Notes: generated by a model from the sequence alone, not told the origin. A DNA stretch of 54,833 nucleotides from DAIQNV01 sp036788215 (GCA_036788215.1 DAIQNV010000014.1:1-54833), one strand, 5' to 3'; shown: positions 1 through 8,708, counted from the first letter of the stretch. Numbers and translations are program-made.

Positions 1-11
1 TGATGGTCCGG

Positions 12-85
12 CAGGGCGTAGCTCAGCTTGGTAGAGCGCGTGGTTTGGGTCCACGAGGTCGCCGGTTCGAATCCGACCGCCCTGA
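12..85 (+). tRNA. tRNA-Pro (anticodon TGG)
   Basis: The cloverleaf can be drawn by hand. The acceptor stem pairs 12-18 with 78-84 (7 bp, C1-G72 as is usual for bacterial tRNA-Pro), the D stem pairs GCTC with GAGC, the anticodon stem 39-43 pairs with 51-55, and the loop TTTGGGT places anticodon TGG at 46-48. The T loop is TTCGAAT. The T stem has one C-A mismatch (C62 against A76). No CCA is encoded. An open reading frame beginning at 28 runs through the tRNA and is not a real gene start. Confidence 0.95.
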
Positions 86-126
86 TTGGTATTGATGGTT
101 TGTCCTTGTCCGAGGAGCGTTTCGGG

Positions 127-1095
127 ATGTCGATCAGCGCCTTCATCGATCAGCACTTTCATCACTTCAACGCGGCGGGCCTGAAGGAAGCGGCGGAGGC
201 CTACAGCAAGGCTGTGGACGACGGGGCGCCGATGCTGGTGACGCTGGCGGGGGCGATGAGCACCGCGGAGCTGGGGCGGAGCCTGGCGGAGATGATCCGG
301 CGGGGGAAGGTGCACGCGATCAGCTGCACCGGGGCGAACCTCGAGGAGGATGTCTTCAATCTCGTGGCGCACGACCTGTACCGGCGGATCCCCAACTGGC
401 GGGAGCTCAGCCCTTCGGACGAGGAGGCGCTGCGCGAGGAGGGGTTGCCCCGGGTGACGGACACCTGCATCCCGGAGGAGGCGGCGATCCGCAAGATCGA
501 GGGGAAGGTCATCGACCTGTGGCAGGCGGCGGACCGGGCGGGCGAGCGCCGGCTGCCCCACGAGTACCTGTGCGAGCTGCTGAAGTCGGGGGCGCTCGAG
601 GGGGAGTACCAGGCGGACCCAAAGAACTCCTGGCTGCTCGCGGCGGCGGAGCGGGACCTGCCGATCTTCGTGCCCGGGTGGGAGGACTCGACCCTCGGCA
701 ACATCTTTGTGTCGCACGTGCTCGACGGGTCGCTGACCTCGACCGACCCGGTGCTGCCCGGGACGGAGTACATGGTGCGCCTGGCGGCGTGGTACCGCGA
801 GCGCCGGGGGGGCAAGCGGGCGCCGGGGTTCTTCCAGATCGGCGGGGGGATCGCGGGGGACTTCCCGATCTGCGTGGTGCCGATGCTGCGGTACGACCTG
901 GAGGAGGAGACGGCGGACTGGTCGTACTTCTGCCAGATCTCGGACAGCACGACGAGTTACGGGTCCTACAGCGGCGCGGTGCCCAACGAGAAGATCACCT
1001 GGGGCAAGCTGGGGCCACAGACGCCCCGGTTCATCATCGAATCGGACGCGACGATCGTGGCGCCCCTGATGTTCGCGAAGATCCTCGGGTGGTGA
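127..1095 (+). CDS. Deoxyhypusine synthase family protein (possibly homospermidine synthase-like)
   Basis: 322 residues, the usual size for the NAD-dependent deoxyhypusine synthase family, which moves an aminobutyl group from spermidine to a lysine of eIF5A or, in family members of altered specificity, to another amine. The segment NEKITWGKLG near the C-terminus (lysine 294) matches the WGK motif carrying the catalytic lysine of eukaryotic enzymes, and SGAVPNEK and GGGIAGDFP fit the active-site and NAD-binding regions. The ATG at 127 follows GAGGAG by about nine bases; the upstream in-frame ATG at 28 lies inside the tRNA and was rejected. Bacteria lack eIF5A, so the substrate is unknown; polyamine metabolism is the cautious guess. 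It ends 25 bases before the cytochrome gene. Confidence 0.9.
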   Translation: MSISAFIDQHFHHFNAAGLKEAAEAYSKAVDDGAPMLVTLAGAMSTAELGRSLAEMIRRGKVHAISCTGANLEEDVFNLVAHDLYRRIPNWRELSPSDEEALREEGLPRVTDTCIPEEAAIRKIEGKVIDLWQAADRAGERRLPHEYLCELLKSGALEGEYQADPKNSWLLAAAERDLPIFVPGWEDSTLGNIFVSHVLDGSLTSTDPVLPGTEYMVRLAAWYRERRGGKRAPGFFQIGGGIAGDFPICVVPMLRYDLEEETADWSYFCQISDSTTSYGSYSGAVPNEKITWGKLGPQTPRFIIESDATIVAPLMFAKILGW

Positions 1096-1120
1096 GCCCG
1101 CCAAATCTTGCGTCCGTTGG

Positions 1121-2611
1121 GTGGGCGCCGGCGAAACGGACGCGGTGACGAGCACCTTTCGGTCCAGGATGGGGCGGTGGTGGGGGGGCGCAGCGCTCGG
1201 CGCGTTCGGGGCGGTCGGTCTGGGCGTGGGGATCGCGGGGGAGCCGGCGGGGGACGGGGGCGGTGGGGGTGGAGCGGGGGCGTGGCGATCGGTGCGTCTG
1301 CCCGCGAATCCGCAGGAGCTGGGGGACGCGGAGCGTGGGCTCGCGTACCTGCTGTACGGGGACTACATCGGGTCGGGGCTTCCGGTGAACTTCTTCGAGG
1401 CGCTGCGGCGGGGCTCGCGCGCCCCGGCGGTGAATATCGAACGGGAGGGGCACGCGGGGACGCTGCCCCATGATCTCAATCTCTTCACGATGCCCTCGGG
1501 GGTGGAGGTGGTGGCGGGGGCGAATTGCCTGGCGTGCCATGCGCAGGTCTTCGATGGCGATCTGGTGATCGGGATGGGGAACTCGCTGGGCGACTGGACC
1601 GCGGGGGCGGCGGCGCCGATCGACCGGATCGAGGCGGTGGCGCGGGTCGTCTTCCCGCCGGAGTCTCCCGAGTACGAGGCGGCGATGCAGTTCCTGCGGG
1701 GGGCGGGGAAGCTGCAGGGTCGGTCGGATGCGCCGTTCAAGGGCGTGAACCCGGCGTTCCGCTTCGAGGAGCTGGCGGCGGCGCACCGGGACCCGGAGAC
1801 GCTGGCGTGGACGGAGGAGCCGGTCTTCGAGGTGCCCGACCGGATGATCGCGACGGACGTGCCGGCGTGGTGGCACGTGAAGAAGAAGAACGCACTGTAC
1901 TACACGGGCCTGGGGCGGGGCGACTTCACGAAGCTGCTGCAGCAGATCACGGTCGTGGGGATCGGGGACAAGCAGGACGCGGCGCGGATCAACGGGGGAA
2001 TGCGGGACCTGATGGGGTTTATCTACACGATCGAGCCGCCCGCGTACCCGGGCCCGATCGACTGGGACCTGGCGTCGGCGGGCAAGGAGCTCTTCGAGCA
2101 GAGCTGCGCAAAGTGCCACGGGACCTACGGGGACCTGCGGGGCGAAGGCGGTGGCTGGACCTATCCGAACAGGCTGGTGTCGCTCGAGGAGGTGGGCACC
2201 GACCCGGTGTACGCCCGGGCGCTGGCGGAGAGCGGGCTGCACGACTGGTTCAACCGGAGCTGGTACGCGACGACGGAGCCAAGGGCGTGGGCGGTGCCCG
2301 GGCTCGGGTACGTGGCCCCGCCCCTGGACGGGGTGTGGGCGACGGCGCCCTACTTTCACAATGGCTCCGTGCCGACGGTCGAGGGCGTCCTCGACAGCGG
2401 GGAGCGGCCCGCGTTCTGGAGGCGGAGCTTCCGCAGCGACGACTACGACCGGGAGAAGCTGGGCTGGCGGTACACGGTCGAGCCCGGGCCGACGGACGCA
2501 AACACCTACGACACGACGAGGCCCGGGTACTCCAACCGGGGGCACACCTATGGCGACAACCTGACCCGTTCGGAGCGCCGGGCGGTGCTGGAGTACCTGA
2601 AGTCGCTGTAG
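1121..2611 (+). CDS. Exported dihaem cytochrome c (RoxA / cytochrome c peroxidase-like)
   Basis: 496 residues from the GTG at 1121. A hydrophobic glycine/alanine-rich segment near residues 17-40 looks like an export signal, so the ATG at 1169 could be the true start; no candidate has a good ribosome site. Two haem c attachment motifs are visible, CLACH at about 136-140 and CAKCH at about 329-333. The C-terminal segment VAPPLDGVWATAPYFHNGSVPTVEGVL is typical of dihaem proteins of the rubber oxygenase (RoxA) and bacterial cytochrome c peroxidase superfamily. It should act in the periplasm as an oxidase, peroxidase or oxygenase; the substrate cannot be told. No electron-transfer partner is adjacent. 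It precedes an exported phosphatase on the same strand, separated by about 100 bases. Confidence 0.85.
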   Translation: MGAGETDAVTSTFRSRMGRWWGGAALGAFGAVGLGVGIAGEPAGDGGGGGGAGAWRSVRLPANPQELGDAERGLAYLLYGDYIGSGLPVNFFEALRRGSRAPAVNIEREGHAGTLPHDLNLFTMPSGVEVVAGANCLACHAQVFDGDLVIGMGNSLGDWTAGAAAPIDRIEAVARVVFPPESPEYEAAMQFLRGAGKLQGRSDAPFKGVNPAFRFEELAAAHRDPETLAWTEEPVFEVPDRMIATDVPAWWHVKKKNALYYTGLGRGDFTKLLQQITVVGIGDKQDAARINGGMRDLMGFIYTIEPPAYPGPIDWDLASAGKELFEQSCAKCHGTYGDLRGEGGGWTYPNRLVSLEEVGTDPVYARALAESGLHDWFNRSWYATTEPRAWAVPGLGYVAPPLDGVWATAPYFHNGSVPTVEGVLDSGERPAFWRRSFRSDDYDREKLGWRYTVEPGPTDANTYDTTRPGYSNRGHTYGDNLTRSERRAVLEYLKSL

Positions 2612-2715
2612 AGTGGTGCGCACAACGTTGACGGAAACTTTGCGCTTCGGACGGTGGCGCGTCGGGGTTGGCGGGGGCTACCGTCGGGTTTGGATCCGCT
2701 CTTCACGGGGATGTC

Positions 2716-4149
2716 ATGCCGAATACCTTGCCGCCCAATGAATCGTCCACGCGTCGTGACTTTCTGAAGGCGGGGGCCGCTGCGGGGGTGCTGGCGGCCC
2801 TTGCCGGCGCCGCGGCTTCGGGCGGGGAGCCCCTGGGGAGCCGTGTGGGGGCGGGGGCGCTGAGCGAGCGGGCGTCGCGCCGGGCGCGGAACGTGATCCT
2901 GGTGGTGGTCGACGGGATGGACCACGCTTCGGTGTCGCTGATGGACACGATCCGTCGCCGGCGGGAGGGGCGTCCCAGCCACTTCGCGAAGCTGTTGGTC
3001 GACCCTGTCACCGCGGTCGGGCGGTGCATGACGCACTCAAGGGACAGCCTGGTGACGGACAGCGCCGCGGCGGGGTCGGCGTTCGGGTGCGGCGAGCACA
3101 TTGACAACGGGGCGGTCAACTTCGTCGATGGTCGCGAGCCGACGCCGATCCTCGTGCGGGCCCGGGACGCGGGGATGGCGACGGGGCTGGTGACCACGAC
3201 GCGGCTCACGCACGCGACGCCGGCGGCGATGGCGTGCAACGTGCCGAGCCGGGGTCTGGAGGACGCGATCGCGCAGCAGTTGCTCGAGCGTCGGATCGAC
3301 GTGCTGCTGGGGGGCGGGGCGAAGCACTTCCCTGCGTCGCTCGTGGAGCAGCACAGCGAGGTCGCGGTCGTTCGCGACGGTGCGGCGCTGCGGGGGGCGG
3401 GCTCGGGCCGCCTGCTCGGGCTCTTCGACGAGACCCACCTTCGGTACACGCTCGATCGCCCGGAGTCGCAGCCCTCGCTCGCGGAGATGACGCGTGCAGC
3501 GCTCGCGAGGCTGTCCGAGTCGCCCCGTGGCTTCCTGATGCAGATCGAGGCGGGGCGTGTCGACCACGGGGGGCACGCGAACGACATCGCGGGGCTGGTG
3601 CACGACATGCTGGCGTTCGACGATGCGCTCGAGGTCGCTACGGGCTTTGCCGACGCGAACGACGACACGCTGGTGCTGGTCACCACCGACCACGGCTGCG
3701 GCGGCCCGCAGTTGACCCTTTACGGGGAGGCCGCGTCCGCCGGGCTCGAGCGGCTCGGGACGGCCCGGCGGAGCTTCGAGTGGATCGAGACGGAGCTGGG
3801 CGGTTGGCGGGGCTTCATGGCGGACGCGGGCAAGACGCGTGAGGCGATCGAGTTCGCCGCCGGGTTCGACCCGGGCGAGGAGCGCGTCGCTTGGCTTGTC
3901 GACCGGATCGGGGCGCTGTACAGCCGCACCGGGCGAGGGGATGGTTTCGACGCGCGTTCGAGCGCGACGGCGCTGCTCGGGAGCGTGCTCTCGAACGGGT
4001 TCGCGGTGGGGTTCACCTCGACGAACCACAACGCGGACTATGTCGAGGTGCTCGCCCGGGGCCCCGGGTCGGAGCGGCTCGGGCGGCTCATCGACAACGT
4101 GGACATCCACCGGCTGATGTGCGAGCAGGTGGGGCTGCCCTTGGCCTGA
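2716..4149 (+). CDS. Tat-exported alkaline phosphatase
   Basis: 477 residues from the ATG at 2716. The N-terminus carries a twin-arginine signal (STRRDFLKAG followed by an alanine-rich hydrophobic stretch, about residues 11-40), so the enzyme is exported folded, with its metals. The PhoA-type alkaline phosphatase fold is supported by VVVDGMD (first metal aspartate), VTDSAAAGSA with the nucleophile serine near residue 116, the metal-binding segment EAGRVDHGGHAND, TTDHGCGG, and a late histidine in TSTNHN. It releases phosphate from monoesters in the periplasm or outside. The in-frame start at 2668 would put the Tat motif unusually deep and has no better ribosome site. It is convergent with the next gene, with 98 bases between them. 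Confidence 0.93.
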   Translation: MPNTLPPNESSTRRDFLKAGAAAGVLAALAGAAASGGEPLGSRVGAGALSERASRRARNVILVVVDGMDHASVSLMDTIRRRREGRPSHFAKLLVDPVTAVGRCMTHSRDSLVTDSAAAGSAFGCGEHIDNGAVNFVDGREPTPILVRARDAGMATGLVTTTRLTHATPAAMACNVPSRGLEDAIAQQLLERRIDVLLGGGAKHFPASLVEQHSEVAVVRDGAALRGAGSGRLLGLFDETHLRYTLDRPESQPSLAEMTRAALARLSESPRGFLMQIEAGRVDHGGHANDIAGLVHDMLAFDDALEVATGFADANDDTLVLVTTDHGCGGPQLTLYGEAASAGLERLGTARRSFEWIETELGGWRGFMADAGKTREAIEFAAGFDPGEERVAWLVDRIGALYSRTGRGDGFDARSSATALLGSVLSNGFAVGFTSTNHNADYVEVLARGPGSERLGRLIDNVDIHRLMCEQVGLPLA

Positions 4150-4247
4150 AGCGGCTGCGCCGAAGGCGTAGCGGCGCGGCCGTACAAGAGCGAGTGTGCA
4201 CCCGGAGGGCGCTACGGAGCGGCAGAAACGGCTCGAGCCCGGCGGGT

Positions 4248-4667
4248 TTACTGGTTGGGGCGGATCTCGAGACGCCAGTCGATCGCGTTGGGCGTGGTGG
4301 CGTTCGAGCTCAGGTAGTCAACGGTCCCAGGGGCGGACTCTCCGCGGCGCCAGGCGCTGTCGGGGTTGATGGGGCGCCCCCGGGCGTCGAAGAAGATGAA
4401 GCGGTACTGGTAGAAGACCGGCTTCTTGCCGGTCCAGCGGATGTCGACGTTCGAGTACAGGATGTCGTTCTCGCGCGTCTCGGTCGCGTTGTTGATCTTC
4501 ATAAACCGGTTGAGCCCCCCGGTCGCCTGCACCTTGGGGTAGGCGTCGGCGGAGACGCGGTCGTTGTTCACCGCGGGGGGCGCGGTGCCGCACCCGGGGA
4601 GCGTCGTTCCGGCGAGGGCGCCCGCGACGGCTCCGGCGAGGGCCAGGCGGGTCCAGTCGATGTTCAT
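4248..4667 (-). CDS. YcfL-like (DUF1425) lipoprotein
   Basis: 139 residues from the ATG at 4667. Residues 1-26 form a lipoprotein signal with lipobox LPGC, cysteine 26 being the anchor. The rest (NRFMKINNATETRENDILYSNVDIRW.. then FYQYRFIFFDARG) fits the small YcfL/DUF1425 family, a single beta-rich domain of unknown function. In Escherichia coli ycfL lies directly next to lpoB, and the same company is kept here, with an LpoB gene two genes upstream on the same strand. The longer frame starting at 4850 was rejected because the lipoprotein signal would then be internal. GGAG lies about 16 bases before the chosen start. Confidence 0.82.
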   Translation of the reverse strand: MNIDWTRLALAGAVAGALAGTTLPGCGTAPPAVNNDRVSADAYPKVQATGGLNRFMKINNATETRENDILYSNVDIRWTGKKPVFYQYRFIFFDARGRPINPDSAWRRGESAPGTVDYLSSNATTPNAIDWRLEIRPNQ

Positions 4668-4752
4668 GCTCACGGCTCGGTCTCCTTCACACGGTCGGGA
4701 TCGAATGGGTCGGCCCGCCCGTTTCGGCGTCACTCCGGGTGGTGGATTGTAC

Positions 4753-6543
4753 TTACCCGCCCCGCGCGAGCGGGGGCAGGCCCAGCTCGCGACGGAGGGC
4801 GTCGCTCCTTGGCTCGTACGGGGGGCGCTCGGCGCAGAATAGTCGGGCAAAGCCGGCGGACCCGGGCTCGGGCGGGACGAGCGAGGTGCCCCCCTCGAGG
4901 ACGTGCTTGGCAGAAACGCCCATCTGCTCGGAGAGGTCCCAGGTCACCCCCTCGTCGCGGTAGAGGTTCTGGAGGTCGACGAGCCGGTAGCCCTCGAGGT
5001 GCCCCGCGGCCTGGTACTCGTTCAGGACCTCCTCGGTCGGCGCCCGCACGCAGCGTCCGCCCATGACGAAGGGCTTCATGTCGGCGTCGGAGACCCCGCG
5101 GGGGACTCCCGTGTGGTCGTTGGCGTAGACGACGCGACCCGACACCGCCCACGCCGGGGCTACCGGGGCGTCGTTGAGGCGCACGTACTTGAACTGGATC
5201 CGCTCGTCGCGGTCAGGGGGGTCGATCCCCGGGAGGACGAGCCTGGTGCCGGGCTTGCCCAGGATGCCCAGGTCAACCGTGGTGTCGGACTCTTCGATGT
5301 TCAGAGCCGCGAAGTAGCTCCGCTGGGGCAGCAGCTCGTTGTGGCGGACGTCCGCCTTGGCGCTTTCCGCGACCACGGCGCCCGCGAGCATCATGCCCAG
5401 GCCGACCGCGAGCTGGCCCCACTCGCCCTCGTCCGCCTCCGCCGCGACGACCGCGCCGCTGAGGATGAGCGCGTCGCCCAGCGCCGCCTTCACGACGCGG
5501 AGTTCCTGGTTGCTCCGCCAGCGGTGGTCGGTGGCGTAGACGTTGTAGTCCGCTGCGGGCAGGACTTGCGCCGCCGGCGAGCCCCCGACCTTCACCTCGA
5601 GGACTTCCTGCGAGGAGGCGGTCGCGGCGCGGTACTCGCTGAAGACCTCGCGGTAGCCGGTGCGGAACTTTTCGGGGCCCCTGCCATAGTCGACCCAGAG
5701 GATCGTGTTGGCCCGCCCGCTCTCGATCGCGTCGGCGACGCCCCGCAGGGCGGGGGCGTACTCGACCGCCTTGCGGAAGTTGTCGCGGGCCTGGTCCTCG
5801 TAATCCCGGCTGATCCGGCCCCGCCCCCAATTCGCGACGCCCGCCATGAAGTAGCCCGGGGCGAAATTCGTCTCGACGGGCTGGTAGCCCCGGTCGACGT
5901 ACTCCTCGAAGGCGGTGTCGCCCGCGTCCTCGCCCTCCTGCTGCTGGGCCTCGAGCTCCCGGGCCTCAGCCTCCGCGTAGATCTCCTCGATCGTCTTCTT
6001 CCGCTTCGCGCCGTCCTTGCCCTCCACCTCGCCGAAGTCGCGCAGGAGAAAGAGCGAGTTCTGAGCGGCTGCGTTCGCGTTGTCCCAGTCGTCGACCGTC
6101 GCGAGCTGCGCCGCGAGATAGGCGTAGGCGGCGGCCTGCTCGAAGGGGTCGCCCTTCCAGTAGCGCTGGCCCTCCTCGGTCCCCAGGAAAGTGTTGATGG
6201 TGTTGTCGTCGTTCACGCCTTGGGCCCGCAAGATGTCGTAGGCAGCGAGGAAGGGCGTCTCCGCAGCGGACCACTGCCCGTCGGCGAGGTCGATCATCCC
6301 GTAGCGGACGCGGTCGAGGACGAAGTTGCGGTTCTCCCGCGCCTCGGCCTGCTTCGCGTCGCTCTTCTCGATCTTCCGCTGGATGACGGTCCGGGCCTGC
6401 CCGTACTCGCCCACGCGGACGCTGCTGAGCAATTCCGCGTCGGGCTGCCACGTCGAGCAGCCCACGGGCCCCAGGCCCACCAGCAGGGCCACGCCGGCAA
6501 TCGCCAGTCTCTTGAGCGTTCTGCGCATCGTCCGGGCCCCCAT
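4753..6543 (-). CDS. COG3014-like outer-membrane lipoprotein with TPR-like region
   Basis: About 596 residues. The start ATG at 6543 overlaps the TGA of the upstream lpoB gene (TGATG), which implies translational coupling; a second ATG at 6528 is possible. The N-terminus is a lipoprotein-type signal ending GLGPVGCSTW. The region to about residue 300 is helical and tetratricopeptide-like (SVRVGEYGQARTVIQRKIE, repeated alanine/tyrosine-rich helices). The middle has a short hydrophobic stretch (residues of the type GLGMMLAGAVVAESA) and the C-terminal part is beta-rich. This matches the COG3014 group found next to lpoB and ycfL homologues in many Gram-negative bacteria. The function is not known; a role in the envelope with LpoB is inferred from context. 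Confidence 0.8.
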   Translation of the reverse strand: MGARTMRRTLKRLAIAGVALLVGLGPVGCSTWQPDAELLSSVRVGEYGQARTVIQRKIEKSDAKQAEARENRNFVLDRVRYGMIDLADGQWSAAETPFLAAYDILRAQGVNDDNTINTFLGTEEGQRYWKGDPFEQAAAYAYLAAQLATVDDWDNANAAAQNSLFLLRDFGEVEGKDGAKRKKTIEEIYAEAEARELEAQQQEGEDAGDTAFEEYVDRGYQPVETNFAPGYFMAGVANWGRGRISRDYEDQARDNFRKAVEYAPALRGVADAIESGRANTILWVDYGRGPEKFRTGYREVFSEYRAATASSQEVLEVKVGGSPAAQVLPAADYNVYATDHRWRSNQELRVVKAALGDALILSGAVVAAEADEGEWGQLAVGLGMMLAGAVVAESAKADVRHNELLPQRSYFAALNIEESDTTVDLGILGKPGTRLVLPGIDPPDRDERIQFKYVRLNDAPVAPAWAVSGRVVYANDHTGVPRGVSDADMKPFVMGGRCVRAPTEEVLNEYQAAGHLEGYRLVDLQNLYRDEGVTWDLSEQMGVSAKHVLEGGTSLVPPEPGSAGFARLFCAERPPYEPRSDALRRELGLPPLARGG

Positions 6544-7145
6544 CAGTTGAACGACCGCCCGAGCGCTTCGCGCTCGAACTCGGCCAGCCCCTGCCACTCG
6601 ATCACCCCGTCACGCAGGCGGAGCACGGTGTACTCCGCCTGGTAGAAGTCCCGTCGCTGGTCGCCCTCGCTGCGCGTGATGCTCGTGATGCGAGCCGTCA
6701 TCGTGTGCGTGGGCTGCCGGTCGTCGCCCGCCTCCGCGGTGATCGTCCCGCGGCGCTTGGCGTCCTTGAGCCTCTCCGCCGGGACGACCATCATCAGGTT
6801 CTTCCCGCGCCGAAGGGACCGGTCGGACGCGACCCGCCCCGCGACGGACTGGGCGAGGTACCACAGTTCCGAACGCGTGATGACGTCGGTCGTCGCGTTC
6901 TCCATCCGTGTGAAGGTGATCACGATCGGCTCGCTCGTCTCGGACCGCTCCGCGACGAACGGGCTCCCGGCGAACTGCTGCACCGTCTCGTCGACGATGA
7001 GCCGCATGTCGCCGATCGTCAGCCGGCTCGATTGATCGAGCGTGGGGCCGGCGCAGGCGCCCCCCAGGAGGACGAGGGCGGCGATCGCTCCCGCCCCCGC
7101 CCGTGCCACGTATCCCCGGCCCGCGCCCGTGCCCCCTCGTCGCAT
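6543..7145 (-). CDS. lpoB: Penicillin-binding protein activator LpoB-like lipoprotein
   Basis: 200 residues from the ATG at 7145, preceded by GGAGGG at good spacing. The N-terminus has arginines, then AIAALVLLGGAC, a likely but slightly atypical lipobox at cysteine 31. The mature part begins with TIGDMRLIVDETVQQFAGSPF and continues as an alternating alpha/beta domain (IVITFTRMENATTDVI, ARITSITRSEGDQRRDFYQAEYTVLRL), as in LpoB, the outer-membrane lipoprotein that stimulates the peptidoglycan synthase PBP1B in Escherichia coli (213 residues there). In planctomycetes, which have divergent cell walls, the partner is uncertain. The gene heads a coupled run with the COG3014-like and YcfL-like genes. 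Confidence 0.83.
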   Translation of the reverse strand: MRRGGTGAGRGYVARAGAGAIAALVLLGGACAGPTLDQSSRLTIGDMRLIVDETVQQFAGSPFVAERSETSEPIVITFTRMENATTDVITRSELWYLAQSVAGRVASDRSLRRGKNLMMVVPAERLKDAKRRGTITAEAGDDRQPTHTMTARITSITRSEGDQRRDFYQAEYTVLRLRDGVIEWQGLAEFEREALGRSFN

Positions 7146-7252
7146 GCCGCTGCCCTCCGAGACGCGGGGCGCAGGGCCCCGTGTCGGATCCGTTGATGAT
7201 GACCGTCCCCGGGAAGTCCAGGCCTCGCCCGGAGACGGTGTCTCGACCCGGA

Positions 7253-7639
7253 TCAGCGCCCGCCGTACTGGATGAAGTACTCGTTGGTGAAGACGATCTC
7301 GCCGTTGGATTCGCGCATCACGGTGAACTCGATAAAGAACCCGGTCTCCGCCTGGCGGTCGAGCTTGCGGGCATCGCCGTTCAGGAAGAAGACGAAGTTG
7401 GCGTCGACATCGAGCCCCTGGAAGCCCTCGTTGCCCCCGCCGAAGGGGTCGGCGCCGCCGCCTTCGCGCTCGCGGTCGCTGTTGGCCCGGGCCCGCTGGC
7501 TGCCCTCGCGCAGCTGCACGTTCTCGCGGAAGTAGGGGTTGCGGAAGAGCTGGTTGCGGATGCTCCGGCGGACGACGTCGAAGTCCGTGGTGGGCACGGT
7601 GCCCGTCCGGTTGTCGATGTCGCCGAAGAACAGGGCGAC
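7253..7639 (-). CDS. Second LpoB-like protein, 5' end lost in assembly gap
   Basis: The 3' 128 codons and the stop are present; the 5' end lies in the N run beginning at 7640. The readable part starts VALFFGDIDNRTGT, then DFDVVRRSIRNQLFRNP, a layout like the LpoB/CsgG start of domain, with a conserved asparagine-rich strand followed by an amphipathic helix. It ends with TGFFIEFTVMRESNGEIVFTNEYFIQYGGR, the usual final strands. An internal GTG at 7597 is not the true start, because the frame stays open upstream with matching family sequence. It lies 107 bases upstream of lpoB on the same strand and is probably a diverged paralogue. Confidence 0.75.
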   Translation of the reverse strand, partial: VALFFGDIDNRTGTVPTTDFDVVRRSIRNQLFRNPYFRENVQLREGSQRARANSDREREGGGADPFGGGNEGFQGLDVDANFVFFLNGDARKLDRQAETGFFIEFTVMRESNGEIVFTNEYFIQYGGR

Positions 7640-7739
7640 NNNNNNNNNNNNNNNNNNNNNNNNNNNNNNNNNNNNNNNNNNNNNNNNNNNNNNNNNNNNN
7701 NNNNNNNNNNNNNNNNNNNNNNNNNNNNNNNNNNNNNNN
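7640..7739. other. Assembly gap (100 N), real missing sequence
   Basis: A run of exactly 100 N, a placeholder length. The flanks do not repeat each other. The minus-strand gene to its left lacks its 5' end, so coding sequence is missing here. The 275 bases between the gap and the next gene start (8015) contain no recognisable gene; they presumably hold the promoters of two divergent units. Confidence 0.95.
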
Positions 7740-8014
7740 GGGGCCCGGGGACCCCATGGTCGCCTTCGGGAGATCCCGAGGGTGATGTACGATGGGCAAG
7801 CGAGAGCGATCGCGATGGTTCACGCTTGATCCGCGACAGGGTGAGAAAGATCGGGCGGGAACGCTTCCCGCCGGCTCCCGTCGGAAAGGCGACAGGCATG
7901 GCCGAACGCGGCTCCGAACACACGTCCCGTCCCACGCTGGCGGAGTGCGCCGCGGGGCCCGCGTTCAGGGGCGCGCCGGCGGGGACTGTATCCAACTACG
8001 CAGGAGAGCCCGCC

Positions 8015-8662
8015 ATGGCGAGCGAGACACCGTCGGCCAAGACCCCGCCCAGCGTTCCCCGTGGGGGTGGCAAGCAGCACAGCAACGCTCCGCACCCGGG
8101 GTGGTGGCTCCTCGCGATCGTCCTGCTGGCGGGCGCGGTCATCGCGGCTGTGCCCGCCTGGCGGGACGCGGGCGTGCGGACGCTGGCGACCTGGTTCGAT
8201 CCCTCGTCGACCTCGCCCGGGAGCGATGGACCCTCCGCGGACCCGCTCGGGGCCCCGGCGACGCCCGTCGCCCCGAACGCGGGCGTGGTGAAGGGCGCGA
8301 TGGACGATGCATCGCTCGCGACGGTCGAGCTCGTGAGCCGTGAAGGGGGCCGGGTGGTGGCGCGGGGGACGGTGCTGGATGAGTCGCAGCGGGCGGCGCT
8401 GGAGGGCCGGCTGAAGGACGCGGGGGTGGAGGCGGACCTCTCGGAGGTGCGGGTCGATCCCGGCGCGGTCGCGTCGGAGCTCGAGCGTCGCCTGCGTGGC
8501 GTGGGCGGGCGCACCGCGGCGGTGGTCGTGCGCGAGGGCGACGCGGGCCCGCAGCTGGTGGTGCAGGTGGACCCCGGCGACCTGATCAACGACGCGACGA
8601 TCCGGACCATCGTGGACCAGTTTGTGTACGACATGACGCGGGTGACCATCCAGCGTCTGTGA
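8015..8662 (+). CDS. Membrane-anchored protein of unknown function
   Basis: 215 residues from the ATG at 8015, preceded by AGGAG with a nine-base spacing. A short cytoplasmic tail rich in proline and serine is followed by one transmembrane helix (WWLLAIVLLAGAVIAAVPAW, about residues 29-48), then a proline/serine linker and a periplasmic alpha/beta domain with VELVSREGGRVVARGTVLDESQRAALE and VVVREGDAGPQLVVQVDPGDL. The second half resembles a small BON- or secretin-like fold in its pattern only; no family was recognised. The stop is 46 bases before the start of the next gene, which is also exported and part of the LpoB/CsgG-like set, so a shared envelope role is plausible. Confidence 0.7.
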   Translation: MASETPSAKTPPSVPRGGGKQHSNAPHPGWWLLAIVLLAGAVIAAVPAWRDAGVRTLATWFDPSSTSPGSDGPSADPLGAPATPVAPNAGVVKGAMDDASLATVELVSREGGRVVARGTVLDESQRAALEGRLKDAGVEADLSEVRVDPGAVASELERRLRGVGGRTAAVVVREGDAGPQLVVQVDPGDLINDATIRTIVDQFVYDMTRVTIQRL

Positions 8663-8708
8663 CAGTCAGAATCCCCGACCAGCCCCGGGGCCCTTGAGGA
8701 GATCCTCC

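Noticed and set aside
28..126. Upstream in-frame start of the deoxyhypusine-synthase family gene
   Set aside because: It lies inside the tRNA-Pro sequence and adds residues unlike the family; the ATG at 127 has a good ribosome site.
519..2631. Long open frames in other phases of the first two genes
   Set aside because: They are arginine-, glycine- and proline-rich shadows typical of very GC-rich DNA, overlap recognised genes and lack any motif.
4150..4247. Terminator between the alkaline phosphatase and YcfL-like genes
   Set aside because: Only an 8-bp stem with a wobble (GCTGCGCC/GGCGTAGC) and no T-run is seen.
7103..8014. Apparent long plus-strand coding region running through the N gap into the membrane protein at 8015
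   Set aside because: It only exists because N runs are read as open codons; the part before 8015 opposes the LpoB-like genes and has no family sequence.
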